The notes under the pieces: model-generated
The model's database searches: none
What the model saw: the letters and a program-made list of their open reading frames with translations, nothing else
What the model was told of the DNA's origin: nothing
Position numbers and translations under genes: made by a program
Shown here: one piece after another, positions 1 to 12,737 of the stretch
Numbering within the stretch: the stretch's first letter is position 1
Layout of the letters: each line of letters opens with the position of its first letter
NCBI GenBank assembly: GCA_013398055.1
Contig: VZRS01004055.1
Span: forward strand, 72,025-136,024
From: Ifrita kowaldi
Taxonomy: Eukaryota > Chordata > Aves > Passeriformes > Cinclosomatidae
Reading direction: 5' to 3'
DNA: 64,000 bases

Positions 1-119
1 TCCCCATATTGTTTGTCTGCTGAGGAATAGGCTGTCTGTGATGCCAGGAAAATTATATTTCCTATGGCTGAATGCACCACCACTAAAACAAATGAATGAA
101 AATGACCATCTTAGAAGAG

Positions 120-425
120 TACAGAGAAAATTGAAATAGAAGCTCTACTCTGGGACAGGAAGCACTGGTGCAGGGACACAGCCTGGGGACTGCTTGACTG
201 GCAGCAGCTCTGCAGGGAGGGATCTGGGGGCCTTGGCAAACACAAACTGAGCAGAAGCCAACTGTGTGCCCTGGCAGCCTGGAGATATTCACAGGGGCAC
301 AGACAGGGTACCAAAGGGAAAAATTATTACTCTCTGCTTGTCACTTGTTAGATCCCATCTGAATACTGTGTCTAGTCTGAAGTATCAAGAAAAGCATAGT
401 ACAAAAATTATGTATTCTACATCCA
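120..425 (+). mobile_element. CR1 LINE fragment (ORF2, late RT region), heavily eroded
   Basis: The stretch around 168-285 matches, from memory of the family, the part of CR1 ORF2 just after the reverse transcriptase palm. Read on the plus strand it encodes a degraded 'SSSAGRDLGAL' block, followed by a 'CVPWQP' block corresponding to the conserved 'CAL..K' region. After a gap, 345-395 gives 'LVRSHLNTV', the remnant of the 'LVRPHLEYCVQ' motif. Stops and indels break the frame, so it is not functional. Antisense ORFs of 67-69 codons here are by-products. The ends are approximate. Strand and family are fairly secure; the subfamily is not determined. Confidence 0.68.
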
Positions 426-3400
426 ATATTCAATATTTGTCTATTGGTCTATTAAACTTCTAATCTTCTATTTGAGAATTTTTGTATCTGATGACTTTTT
501 TTCCAAGAAAGATTGGAAAAAACTGAAAGATTTTCTGGCATCTTAGCAAATGAAGATCTACAGCTCTTAACCTAAAGTTCAATGAAATAAACATTTTTTT
601 CTTGGCATGGAAAAAAAATGCTAGTGGTCATCAATGAAGAGAGCTCTAGGATCCTTTCATTCACCACAAATCAGAAGAATGCCAATAAAAATGACATCTG
701 TAGTGTACCAGAAGCCCAAGATTTTGATCAGTTTTTGCAATACAAGTAGAGTTAAGTGTCCTTTTGTCACCTCATTAAAAAAGAGTTGTGTTCGGATGTG
801 TTTGTTATAAATAGCCAAAGCAGTTTCACTGAAGAGGAATGCATCATTCATTTATGCGTGCCAAACTATAGAGCTATTTGGAACATGGGTATCTTCATAA
901 CATCTTTCCATGCTCTGCAGCTCAAGGTCTGTGAATATTTTATAAAAATAGGCAATAAAACTGTTATTTCCTATTGGCTAACTTCTAAACAGCACCCACT
1001 GCTGTTGTGGAATATGTTCTGTCACTACATGAACACGTGGGAGAAAAGGCAGTCTCAATTATTTGGATTTCTCCAGGGTCTGTCATGGTTGTACGAGCAT
1101 AAGTTCTTGTAGAAGGAAAATTGGCTAATTTTATCTCCTGCTAATTTCTTCCTCCTTTTTTTGTTTCCATGGTAAGGTCAGACAGGCTAGATATCCTTAT
1201 TAGGAGCAGTTGCCTGTTGCTTATCGACAGCAGTGTGCATCCATTCTGTCTCCCGTTTCCACCCCAATCATTTGTTCCTTCCTGCAGACTAAAATTCCTT
1301 TTCTTTGTGGCCTGTATTTACAGAAAAAAGAATGAGAACACTTTCCACTGTTTGTCTCACTATTATTTCACCTGTGTCTGGATAAGTAACAGACTGGGCA
1401 ACCTTCATTCCTCCTTTCTTGATTCAGTCAGAGATGTCTTTTGAGATAGGCTTGTATGAAGATATTAACTGGTTGATAATTTTTTTAAGATAAAGAGTGT
1501 TTCATTAAAAAATGTCATTTGTGAAACTCTGTTCTCTCTGCAGAACAAAAACCTTTGAAATTAAAAGGACAGACCAAAATATTCTCCTGATTACTTCAAG
1601 GCTCCAGGGAGTTGCCTGGGGCATTTCATAACCCACAGAGCCCATTTTTTTATTATGTTTGCAGACTCACAATTCTATTCCAAGGCTCATTTCATCACTT
1701 TGCGGAACTGTTACACCTGTCTTTGTTATCCAAGTAGCACTGTAATGAAACTTATACTTAAAAGATCTCAACATGAATTGAGTTCTGAATTTTGATAATC
1801 TTCAGTACAGCACTAAACTTGATATGCCTGGCTTTTGCCAGATGTTCTGAAAATAGTACTGAAGTAGATTTTTAAGGACTAGATATTTAAAATAAGAGGG
1901 TTTTACAGGTGTCCAGTTTATTTTTATCTTTTTACACACTTGTGAAGCTATTTATTCTCTTCAGCACAGTAGAAGGTAGTTTCATTCATTGTTCTCCCAA
2001 AGAAAGCCTTTGAATTAATTAATGCCATGTTCCTATTTTTTAACTTTCTGTTGGAAAATTAATTACTTTTTATATGTATAAAAATGTATAATTTCTGTCT
2101 TATCACCCAATTAATAACTCAACTCAAGCAAGTAGCATCTCATAATTATTTAATCTCATATTAATAATTGCCTTACTTTTGCGGGGGCTTTTATTTTATT
2201 CCAGTAAATGTCAGAATTCCAAGAGAATTTCTTTATAATACACCCTTAGTGTCTTCTCATTATAGAACTATTTAAATTTATTTAAAATACACTTTCTGGC
2301 AGATGTTTCTTAATCTCAACAGCTGTGACAAACCTTCTTTGGCTCACCAAAAATTTTGAAATAAAACCAACACTCACTATCCACCAATTCATGTATTAAT
2401 TCTAATATAGAGTAGACGAGAAATTGCATATTTCAGTGATGAGAAAACTGGGGCACTGGTTACTTGTGATCATTTAAAGTCTTGCAACGCTTTTTAGGAG
2501 TGTTCAGGTAGTTAACATTGGCAAATTCCAATTTCATTTGTAGATTCCAAGCTACATTTTGTTTCCACTGGTATTTCAGTGTGTAAGATGGAAGTCATTG
2601 CTTTTCATCTTATGCTTTCAGACTCAATACTTTGTTTAACATGTTGGAGTGGTGAGTGACACCCACAAATAGACAGACAAGCTGTAGCCAGCCTGTGAGT
2701 GTGCTTCAGTCAGCAGATAATTAACTTGGAAAAGTCTTCTGGCACAATTTGCGTTTCTAGGAAGGAAGAGGGACTGGAAAAAATGAAAAACTGCATCAGG
2801 GTGGAAGGAATGTAGCTAATAGCAGTTCAGAAATCTTTAGCTGAGATTATAACATAAATTACCATCACCAGTTCCTGCGGTTTTGTAATGTACTTTTGTG
2901 ATTTTAGTTAGTTAATATCACGTCATAACACCCTAATGACCCAGCTGTGGTGTGTAATTATATTTAGTCCCCACATTTCAATCTTTAGAAGGCACATATA
3001 ACAATTAAAATTTCTCTGTTTTCAGTTACTCAGAGAATTAAACTTTGTTGTTGTTTCTTGAAACCAGTCTGGCTTTGTTATAAATTTCTCTCTCTGTTCT
3101 GCCAAGCCAGAATTTGGGATTTTAATTTTTTTTCAGCTTTTTTCTTTTGCCTTAAGCTTCTTCTATATCCCAGCAGTGCTAAAAGAGGAAGAGACATTAT
3201 GCACAGGTTTGTCATACCAAAGAACAATGGAAGTTGTTTTGAATTTTAGTCTTTTTTCCCCCTTAGACCATCAGACCCTATATAAATTATCTGCAGCAGG
3301 GATAGGAATAGATTGGGTATAATATTTGGTATAAAGTGAGCAAACAGAGGTCAGAGAATAACAGATATCCATAGAGTAACATACAGAATGTGTTTACTTT

Positions 3401-6400
3401 TTACTAAGCTGTGTATATCTTCCCATATTATTTATTAACACGACTTTATATAAAGTGTCTTGCTGCTTACTCTTTGGATTCCTTTTGACCCAAACATTAA
3501 TCTCTGTAATAGCATGAGTTATTTACAATAATCTCAGTCATAGACTAGGGTATATTTAGAATTTCTTACTGTAATGAAATTATATATTTCTATTGCTCTT
3601 TGAACCACTAAAACACTGTCCTACAAAGTACTGATCATCCTCTCTTCCCATTACAATGAACAGAGTAATAAATAATGCCTTCCCAGCTTTAAAACCTGAC
3701 ACATAAACTTGGGGAAGTGTAACTGTTCCTGCACATCCCCCAGATGCCCAATCCCACCTCAGTGATATCCTTTGCCAAATTTTCTGCTACAATTTTAGTA
3801 GTATTTAATTCAGCAGCATCTTGAAAATTCAAGTTTGGGATGTTAAAATGGAAATGCATACCGAAATTAAATAAGAATGTACTTTGAAACCATTTGTTAA
3901 TTTTCATGCACAGTTCAAAAAAATTCTTCAGTCCATTCTCCATCTTAAGTGACCAGGACATGCAGAGGGCAGTAGTGAAATACTTGACAAAGGGTCTTGG
4001 AGGCTGAACTAGATTTAGGCTTTTGGTCATTATTTCATACCTGTTGTGCAGAGGCATCAAAGAGGTTTTTTCTATAATGAGATTGGTTTAGGAAGAAAAT
4101 ATAGGTAATATGTACAATGGCATGCCTAAAAAACTCCAGCACATATGTCCATACATTCATGTTCATGTAAATGTGAGAGTCTTCTTTGTAAAAATGCTTC
4201 TACGTGTTTTTAATGTTTTTAGTGAGAGTTAATATATATAAAATATAATTTGCTTCCAGTACTGACTTCTTATGAGAAAGAAAAAGTCCTGGACTGCTTT
4301 TGTTAAAAATACCTAAAATCTCACTGAATAGTTGCTGTTACAAAACTCCTTTGATTTTACACTTTTCCTTTCACAGTGTGTGGCTCTGTACTCTATTTCA
4401 CAGGGCAATGCTCTGTTGAAAGCTGTCACTCTAAGAAGCAGTGTGATAGTTGTCAGTGATATCCAAAGAAGACTGAATTATATATACATATCTTCTTTTT
4501 TTTTTTTTTTTAATGTGTCCTTAACACATTGACTTTCCTGGCTGTGGGAGCTCAGTAAAGAGAGAATCAGCATAAGGTGAAGCATATCTCCTGCTGGGTG
4601 GCCGAACTGCATGAAATCTCATGCTTCATTAATGGTGCTTCTCATACCAGCTGGTCAATGGACCATGAAAATGAATCAGAAGTATAATGGGGATTTTTTT
4701 CCAGTTGTAGCAGTCATAAACAAATATGAACTCTTGGCTCCTACTCTTTCAATACATAATGATTTCATTGTTTTTGCCTCATCCACAAGGGAAACATGAT
4801 ATAATGTTTTGAGTTGAGGGAGTGAGGAAAGCACTAGCAATATGTTAATCAACAGGTTCCTTATTTTGGTTAGATACTTAACCTGTCTGTGCTTCATTCT
4901 CTCATGTAGACATGACATTCTATATCATAATGCAGAAATAAAATTCTTCCAGCCATACCCCACCACAAAGATTTCACCTCTCCCAAAATTTAAGGCAATG
5001 ATTTGTGGTGTCTCTCTTTCTGATTTTCTCATTTAAAGGAAAAGAAAAAGAGGCCTTAGAGGAGACAGGGTTTTAAAGGTGAATACTGAATCTCCTTAAA
5101 ATCGGATTTTTTTCAATTATTTTCGGGTATATGGAAATAGGGAAATAAAATGTTAAGAAAAATGCAAAATATTAGTACAAACACAGAAGAACATAGTACT
5201 TCTGTGTGTATCTTAAATTTCTATCTTTCCTGCAGTCTTTTGCTTGATGTTCTTCTCAAGCAAGAGAACTATGCCTCTGCCAGTACCAGTTCAGATTTAA
5301 GTATGTTGCCTTCCTATATTGCCCTTTTCCTAACAGACCAAAATTTCAGATCAGATTGGCTCCATCAGAAAAGAATCATCAGAGAAAGAATGCAGCTTTT
5401 CTTTGTGGCATCAGCTTCTTCTTTTCTATAACTAGTCAACACATCTATACATATATGTGAGCCTCCTCTTTCTGTTGTCTCAATTGTTCAGCTGCAGGAG
5501 TTACACTGTGTTTACTTTCTGATGGCACAGCCTGGGCTTTCAGAGAGCAGGAAATTATACAAAATTAAGGCTTTTCCCACAGCAGTGAGTGTGTGTTTAG
5601 TCCAACACAGTGTGTGAAGCACTGCCTGGTAAAGAGCTGGGAGCCGGACTGTACAGGGCCATGTGTGCTGGCCTATGAGGAGTTTGCTCTGTGATTAACT
5701 ATCATTTGAATTAGGTGAGCCATGCAGATCAGTGGGAAAGAAAATCCGTTCTAACAGTCATGGAATTGAGACATTAAAGAAAAGTTTTGCAGTGTTTGGA
5801 CAGAGAAGAGGTTGTTTTTATTTTCTGGAAAAAGGAGAGAGGAATCAACTAATTATGTTTTAAACAGTAACCTATTGATTTTGTCTATTTTTCTTTTTCC
5901 TAAGTCTTCCTTCAGAGCTTCTTTCTGGTGATCACAGTTCAGTCCTACTTAATCCTCTACGCTCTGGTGAATTCAATTTCTGGGATAGGATTTGGAGTTT
6001 CAGATATTACAAGGTTCCCTTGTCTGAAATCAGCAAAGGAAATTTCTGCCACAAAAGAAGGAATAGCTTTTATGCACTTTTCCTTTTCTTAACTTCAGCT
6101 ATGTATATCTAAAGATTATAAATACTGCATAATCTATGCTATTGTTCTTTTCTTCCCTCCTCTGCTTCCTTAGCACTAAAAGAAAGGTTATATCCTGTCT
6201 ACTGAGATTATATGTTTATCAGTCTACACTGTATTTGGATTAACATAGATGAGGCTTTTTCTCCTTTGGTTAGAAGAGACGTGCAGCCTGCTGTTTGTTT
6301 TGATTCATCCTTTTCCTCTGTTCACTGCAAAGGTCTGAATCTTATCATTTACCTTCCATACTAATGTAACAGCTTTTCAGCCTAGTGATCAAATACTTGA

Positions 6401-9400
6401 CTGAACGTGGCATATTCCTGTCTGTGTCTTACATGAAATATAAAAGGCTGCATAACTACAGGCCAAGCATATCTTTCACGCTGTTAATTCTTACCAGCAA
6501 CTACAGATCTTTATAAGACTGAGTTCTGCACTCAGAATCACATACTGAAAATGAAAGCACCGGTTAATGTACTTTTCTGTTTTTACTGTGAATGAAGAAA
6601 ATAATAGCCAATATACTTCAAAGATTCACATTGTCAAAGGTCAGCAGAAATTTTTATGTCCAGCTGATAAGGAACAGAAAATCTACCTTTTAACTTTGAA
6701 ATTAACTTGGAGACCTATATCTTCTCTCTGCTCTTTTGTTACTACATTATAAAAAAGAAGCAGTCAAAGAAGAAATCTTTGTAATGAAATAACTCCAGTA
6801 ATTTCTTTAGCCAGAAGTAATATTTTCAAGCACATCGAAATGATTTAGGAATTATACCAACTTTTGCTCACTGATCTAAGGTTAAAGGAAGTTTTAAAAT
6901 GTGATTTAGATACCTGTAAGACTATGAAATTCCCAGAGGCTCAAGGGATTATATCTTATGAATCTCAATATTCAAATCACTCATTGGAATGTTTATAAAG
7001 AATTTACCTTTTTATTTTCTTCTAGTATGCTTAAATTATATTTAGAATATTGCTCTATATTGTTCATTATTTCTGAGAAATGTGTTGGGGTTTTTTTGTA
7101 CATTTCCTATCAAATGAAATGGAAAACTTGGTTTTAATTTGTTTTCATGAGTTTGTCTCCTCATTGAAAAAAGCATTAGTAGAGAAATATTACAGGTATT
7201 TTACAATTTAAATAGCTGCAATTTTTAGAATATTGGGAGCATGAGAAAGTAAATTCTGACTGTTATGACACTTCACTGTCAATGTCTTGCAGTTCTGTAA
7301 GACCAATGCTTAATTTAAAAATTATTTTAAAACTGGTTTTGTATACTGAATCAATTATACTGTGATAGTCATCTAAGAAACATTTTTTTCTAAATATGGC
7401 ACTCCCGGACTACAATGTTCTAATGATAGTTCTGACAGTGTTACTTCTAGTTCCAAAGAAGTTGACTATTTTCATAGTATTACTGTTATGTGCTGTGACT
7501 CTCGTACCACTACTGCCATTCAGTGTGAAGGACACCCCATGGGACTAATCATTGTCATGTTCATTAAACAATGACATTAACAAACAGTAGACTTTAAGTA
7601 TTGATTCTTTACTGCATCTTAGAAAAGAAATTTTTATTATAAGGGTTGCTCTTGGTGCTTTCTTGCATCAATTGGTCCCTGCTGAGTTGTTTCAAAGCAA
7701 AATGGTGATTTCAAACTTTCAAAAATTTCCCTTCCTTTCTTGCCAAAATGTATTAACCTCTAATTTTAATCACTTTGCAAAATCAACTTTTTATGCTGAT
7801 AATTTAGTGAACGAAACCATAAGTATTTTCATCCTATTCTGAACTGGTGAAAATTAACCTAGCTCCCTTCACTTCCATAGAGAAAGACCAGTTAAAAAAT
7901 CATTTACATTTCAGACGATCTTCAATTTGGAAAAGTGTAAAAGAATACATTTAAACATTTTGTTGAATTGGAACAAACTATTGAGTCATCATATCATTTC
8001 TTCAAACAGGACATGTAGAAGACGTTGAAATAGGTACATTCACGAATAACAAGATGACCACTCTACACAGACTGTCTGTGGATGGAGCATTTGATGCATC
8101 TTTGTGATCTGTGAGTGATTATGAAATATAGTTGCAACCCCCATAAAAGAACAGTACATTCCCAGACTGGAATAATGAGTCTATAGTTAAAAGTATAGCC
8201 CAAATGTTGACATTTACCCCATAGTTGGACAGGGACTATAGACAATGAAAAGCATGCCATAATATAGCTCCTCCAGAGACACAAGCAGCAAACCCAAGAT
8301 AATGTCACACCAGTAAAACCTGATTGTGAAAAAATTGTTATCAATACTAAAAAAAATAGTAGCTAACAGTAAATGTTAATAATTGTAACTATGTGATACA
8401 CTGCCTAAGAAAACCCCTATTTTGCCTGGAACTGGTTCAGACAGGTTTTTATCCACCTAAAATTGCTGTAAACACCATAGGAATAGAAAATAATCCTACA
8501 TATATGTGGAACATTTTAGTCAAAGTTGGCCCATGCAGTGTAACATGCTCTAAAGTGCTCCAGACCATAGAGGAAATTGAACATAGCATTCAACAGAGAG
8601 CATGACACAATATAATGACTATCTTGTCTGATTGTCTTTTTTACAAGCATCTCCCACTTTTTATATCATGAACTGGACTTATCTAAGTAAGAATAATTAA
8701 CACCACGTATTTCATCTTACTTCATGGGTGACATTTATACCTGCCCTGTTAAGAAGTGTTTTTGTGGTTCTTTATATTATAGTTTTGCTGTCTTCTTTAT
8801 TGTTTTCATTTTTTTTTTTGTCATTCACATTTTAGACAAGACAGACACTAATAAAACAATTCTATTATTTATCTCTGTCATTGGCATAATAGCAACTTTA
8901 ATGAAAACAAGGATAAAAACTTGGACACTGGTAATTACTCCAATCACATTTTCCACACAACGCAATACAATTCAGTGCATCTTTATACTGTGTCCTTCAT
9001 GTATTCACATCACAGTGAGAAATACACAGAGCTGTCACTAAGCATAAGTCAAGCTGAACAAATGGGGTTTTAATTCTGACTGGAAAACACAGCCAATCCA
9101 CTGCTCATGATCTCATGCAGAAGGGCATTGCAAAGGCACGCAGTAGTTGAACTAGTGAAATCAATCTGGTTGGGAGAAAGAGATTTGAAGATGAAGAAAC
9201 AGTATAATGAGAATAGGCTGCGTAAATCTGCAGTACAGTGAATATAAATTTACATGACCAAAAATAGGACAAAAAAGTCTCCAAGGCCAAGTTAGTGAAA
9301 CAGCTTAAATGCCCAAGACAAAATTTTGGGATGTTCAGGAAAACCTGGAGAGTAGCTGATTTCATTAATTAACATCTGGAAGCTAAATAAGGGCAAGTGG

Positions 9401-10313
9401 TTCAAAATGTCAAAGGCACTTGTAGCTTTATGACAAATGATAAAAAATTACTGACGTTAGAAGATTAAAAAAACTGCTCCATTTATAATTTATTATTTGG
9501 TGCATCCAGATCTTAGTTTTATTCATACCTGCTATTGATACCATTTAAGTAGAACAGAATTTCTTTGCAATTGTCAAATATATGTTTTATATACAACTTC
9601 CCAACGTGTAAGGTAATAGAGAATTTGAAAAAATTTCACTGCTGCGTTCCTTTTATGTACTTTATTTTTCTGCAGGATTGCAGAATTCTAGCATAGGCAG
9701 TAGTCTGTAGCTTCATTTTGAATCACCTACTTTATACAGTGCTTTTGTACAATGGATTAAATTCTGGTCCCATTGAAATTAATGACAAAATGGACCCTGA
9801 CTTCTAAGTGATACAGATTTTTCCAACAATATTCTCAACAGTATACATACATCTGCATAAATTTAATTCTCTCATTAGCAATGGATAAACCACAACAGGC
9901 TCACTGATATGCTTCAGATAAACATCACAAAAATTTGGCTGCCTGTCCAACTATCCATACTAATTGGCAAATATGTAGGAAATCTCTGGAGAATTGACTC
10001 TCTCAGGAAATTTCTAGCAATTACTACATCTGTTCAAGAGAGGAGCTATCAGGATTTTGGCAGTTGCATGAAGTATTTTTCAGAATCTAAAAGAATGGAT
10101 GCCATACAAATATTTGATTTAGAAAGAAAATATTGAGAATACATTTTAAAGGAAAAAAATTAATCTTTGTATAATTTAGATAGTCAGATATACAAAATGA
10201 CTTTTCATGTCTCTGAACTGTTTTCTATCCTAAAAAGTTCTGGGAGAAGGATTTATTTCAAACTCATAAACACTATAATTTTTTCCATGAATTCAACATT
10301 TTCTTTCTTTTTT
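426..10313. other. Unassigned AT-rich sequence, no gene recognised
   Basis: I see no recognisable gene, RNA or transposon over about 9.9 kb. The longest ORFs are 123 codons (3689-4060, minus), 118 codons (756-1112, plus) and 105 codons (8724-9041, plus). None shows a known domain or a family-like composition, and they are what chance gives in AT-rich DNA. There is a T14-type tract at about 4496-4512. Old, unrecognisable repeats and short exons cannot be excluded by eye. Confidence 0.6.
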
Positions 10314-10319
10314 TTCCCC

Positions 10320-10933
10320 TGTTTTGGGTTGACTTTATGATGCTGTATCCCCTATCACCTGCTCTATGCCCAGACATGAATCCCATGCCTTTCTGTGTCT
10401 TTAAGGCAGACCCGAGAGAAAGGGGGGTGGTGAAGGCAGTGGAATCCTTTTGGCAGCCTGTGTTCAAAACACAGATAACTCACTCGCTTCTCCTCAGCTC
10501 TCAGCTCTCTGCAGCAGAGAAAAGAGTTGCATTCTCTCACTTTTTAGCTTTTGTCCATTAGCTGAAGCAAGGAGTTTCCTGGGACTTGGGCTTCTTCTCT
10601 TCTGGACTGTTCAGCAACACCAGAACATCACTGGGAGGCCTTACAGCCTGGCCCGGGGCAGGGTCCAAGCCACACCTCAGCTCTGGAGAGAGCAGCCATC
10701 ACCTACAAAGAACTCTGAAACTACGCAGGTTTTCTTCACAGCCAGAACTTCTATTATTTAACATTATTTATTCTTTTTTTGGTGCCTGCATGCCCACTTG
10801 TTATTAAATAAATAACTTTTTTTTTTCACTTTCCTGTGAGGAATATTTTTTTCCCAAACCTTGTGGAGGAGGGGTGGCTGAAACCTGCTTTCTATCAGAG
10901 GACATTTCCTCCAATTTGTCTCAAACCGGGACA
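10320..10933 (+). mobile_element. Solo LTR of an avian endogenous retrovirus, with target-site duplication
   Basis: A 614-bp unit starts TGTTTTGGG and ends CCGGGACA, giving canonical TGT...ACA ends. It is flanked by the direct repeat TTCCCC at 10314-10319 and 10934-10939, which is the expected integration footprint. A polyadenylation signal AATAAA lies at 10807-10812, followed by a T-rich stretch as in an LTR R/U5 region. The reverse-strand unit at 39454-40109 is clearly related over its whole length: same 5' end, same CCCCTATCAC block, same AATAAA context, same CCGG-type 3' end. No gag, pol or env sequence follows, so this is a solo LTR. The 5-6 bp footprint does not settle the class (ERVL or ERVK). 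The plus-strand ORFs of 74-103 codons inside it are not genes. The part from 10634 on is repeated at 12438-12737 by the assembly duplication. Confidence 0.85.
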
Positions 10934-10939
10934 TTCCCC

Positions 10940-11916
10940 AAGATTATTCAAAAATTATATATTCAAGTCCACAGGTTAAAAATCATATTCTATAAGAAAT
11001 AAATCATCCTTTTTACAAAAGAGATTTTCATGCTGTTTTACTGCAGTAAATGACCCAGAAGATGGTGAATATCTACAGCCTAAAACTCATAATGCAACCT
11101 TTTTTTGGACAGTTTGGAAGATGCTTATCTAGAACTACACTCTACAAAGAAATATGCTGAACTTCCAATGTTATAGCCTCCTACAGACAATGTGTTCATC
11201 TAATCCCCCCAAAAACAATTAATTTAAATGTGATCTCTCTTCATATAGGTAAAGATGGTCAACACAAGAATAAATTGTTAAGAACACTTTGTGATCCCTG
11301 TCAATGGTAGACTGAGACCTGGCCAGACAAGCTTCTGTCAGGAGACCTGGCCAGACAAGCTTCTGTCAGGAAGTTACATAATCCACAGCAATCCTGTTTG
11401 GTGGCAGTGAGATGACTAGATCATTTCTAGATCTCAAGTTATCCTATTAACAAAATCAGTAATAAACTTGTATGAAATCTCTGATGAAATCTCAGACAAT
11501 CAGTTCTGAGAATAACTGTCACTGCACTTCAAATGGAGGCCACTCAGTATTTCACAGAGATTATGGTTCTGCCTCAAAATTTCCCTTCACATATGATCAA
11601 GGAGCATCAACAGTAACTCTTAACAGTGGTCAGATACTGGCATAGTAGAGATAAGTACCTGATTATAATCGTTTCTTTAGAAATTTAGATTTACACACTG
11701 CCCAGTTCATTTCACTATATCAGCTTCCACTTATTGCAACAAAGTACCATACCTATTGCTGTAAACATCCATCCAAATTTTTAAGTACAGTCAATAAAAA
11801 TATCTGAAAAAATACATGTTCTGCATGTTAAGCTAACCACATAAAATCTTACAGGCAAGTCAGAAAAGTGTAACAAATAGAAATGCCACAACAAAGACAA
11901 GAAATACTGAGCATTT
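10940..11916. other. Unassigned sequence between solo LTR and CR1
   Basis: This is AT-rich sequence without a recognisable gene. Its only clear structure is a 28-bp tandem duplication at 11315-11370. It is duplicated, with two of the three mismatches, at 12744-13720. Confidence 0.5.
11315..11370 (+). repeat. 28-bp tandem repeat, two copies
   Basis: The unit AGACCTGGCCAGACAAGCTT plus eight more bases occurs twice back to back (11315-11342 and 11343-11370), identical in this copy. In the downstream assembly copy (13119-13174) the second unit carries one C for T. Each unit contains a HindIII-type AAGCTT. It looks like a simple replication-slippage duplication. Confidence 0.9.
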
Positions 11917-12436
11917 TCAGACCTCCAGCTCCCTGGCATGAACATCAATGCACACAGATATGGCCAACAAACAGGAGGAGCTGGAAGACATTGGACAGCA
12001 AGAGAACTATCACACAGCTGTCGTCATGGAGGCATGGTGGAATGACTCTCACAATTGGAATGCTGCAATGGATGGCTATAAACTCTTCAGAAGGCATCTG
12101 CAAGGAAGGACAGGCAGTGGGGTAGCCCTGTATGTTAGGGAGAGGTTTGAGTGTCTAGATCTTAATGATGATGATGAAAGTGAAGTGTTCATGGGTAAGA
12201 ATCATGGGGAAGGCCAACAAGGCAGACATCCTAGTGGGAGTGTGTTATATACCTCCCAACCGAGATAAAGAGACAGAAGAAATATTCTATAAGCAGCTGG
12301 GAGAAGTCTCATGACCTCCAGCCCTTGTTCTCATGGGGGACTTCCAGTTACCAGATGTCTGCTTGAAATACAACACAGCAGAGTGTAGGAGGTTCCTAGA
12401 GTAGGAATCTGGGAGTGTGTAGAAAATAACTTTCTG
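11917..12436 (+). mobile_element. CR1 LINE ORF2 endonuclease fragment (assembly copy 1)
   Basis: From 11948 a 106-codon open frame reads through a CR1-type apurinic endonuclease domain. Recognisable blocks are 'EAWWNDSHNWNAAMDGYKLF', then 'GSGVALYVRERFECLDL'. After frame breaks come a 'LGEVS' block and the 'LMGDFQLPDVCLKYN' block near 12331-12370, where the family normally has GDFN. It is cut at the N at 12437; the true continuation is in the second copy from 14241. It is not functional: frameshifts at about 12190-12260 and stops at 12313 and 12402 break ORF2. Confidence 0.88.
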
Positions 12437-12437
12437 N
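12437..12437. other. Single-N contig junction
   Basis: One ambiguous base sits exactly where copy 1 of duplication A ends and copy 2 begins. The trinucleotide CTG precedes both the start of copy 1 (10631-10633) and the N (12434-12436). A single N at such a junction is typical of a scaffolder recording a negative or unknown gap between overlapping contigs. Confidence 0.9.
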
Positions 12438-12737
12438 GGAGGCCTTACAGCCTGGCCCGGGGCAGGGTCCAAGCCACACCTCAGCTCTGGAGAGAGCAGC
12501 CATCACCTACAAAGAACTCTGAAACTACCCAGGTTTTCTTCACAGCCAGAACTTCTATTATTTAACATTATTTATTCTTTTTTTGGTGCCTGCATGCCCA
12601 CTTGTTATTAAATAAATAACTTTTTTTTTTCACTTTCCTGTGAGGAATATTTTTTTCCCAAACCTTGTGGAGGAGGGGTGGCTGAAACCTGCTTTCTATC
12701 AGAGGACATTTCCTCCAATTTGTCTCAAACCGGGACA
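12438..12737 (+). mobile_element. 3' part of solo LTR (assembly duplicate)
   Basis: This is the same sequence as 10634-10933, ending CCGGGACA and followed by TTCCCC. It exists here only because of duplication A and should not be counted as an independent insertion. Confidence 0.9.

Larger units (their letters stand above)
10634..12436 (+). repeat. Tandem duplication A, copy 1 (1,803 bp)
   Basis: Every base from 10634 to 12436 reappears at 12438-14240 with a constant offset of 1,804. I saw three substitutions: G10725 to C12529, T11348 to C13152, A11689 to G13493. That is about 99.8% identity with no indel noticed. The copy contains the 3' half of the solo LTR, about 1 kb of unassigned sequence, and the start of a CR1 fragment. 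The copies are separated by one N, so this is most likely an assembly artefact and not a genomic duplication. Confidence 0.95.

Noticed and set aside
3689..4060. 123-codon minus-strand ORF as a small gene
   Set aside because: No recognisable family or signal, and such a length is expected by chance in 64 kb. There is no evidence for splicing or conservation.
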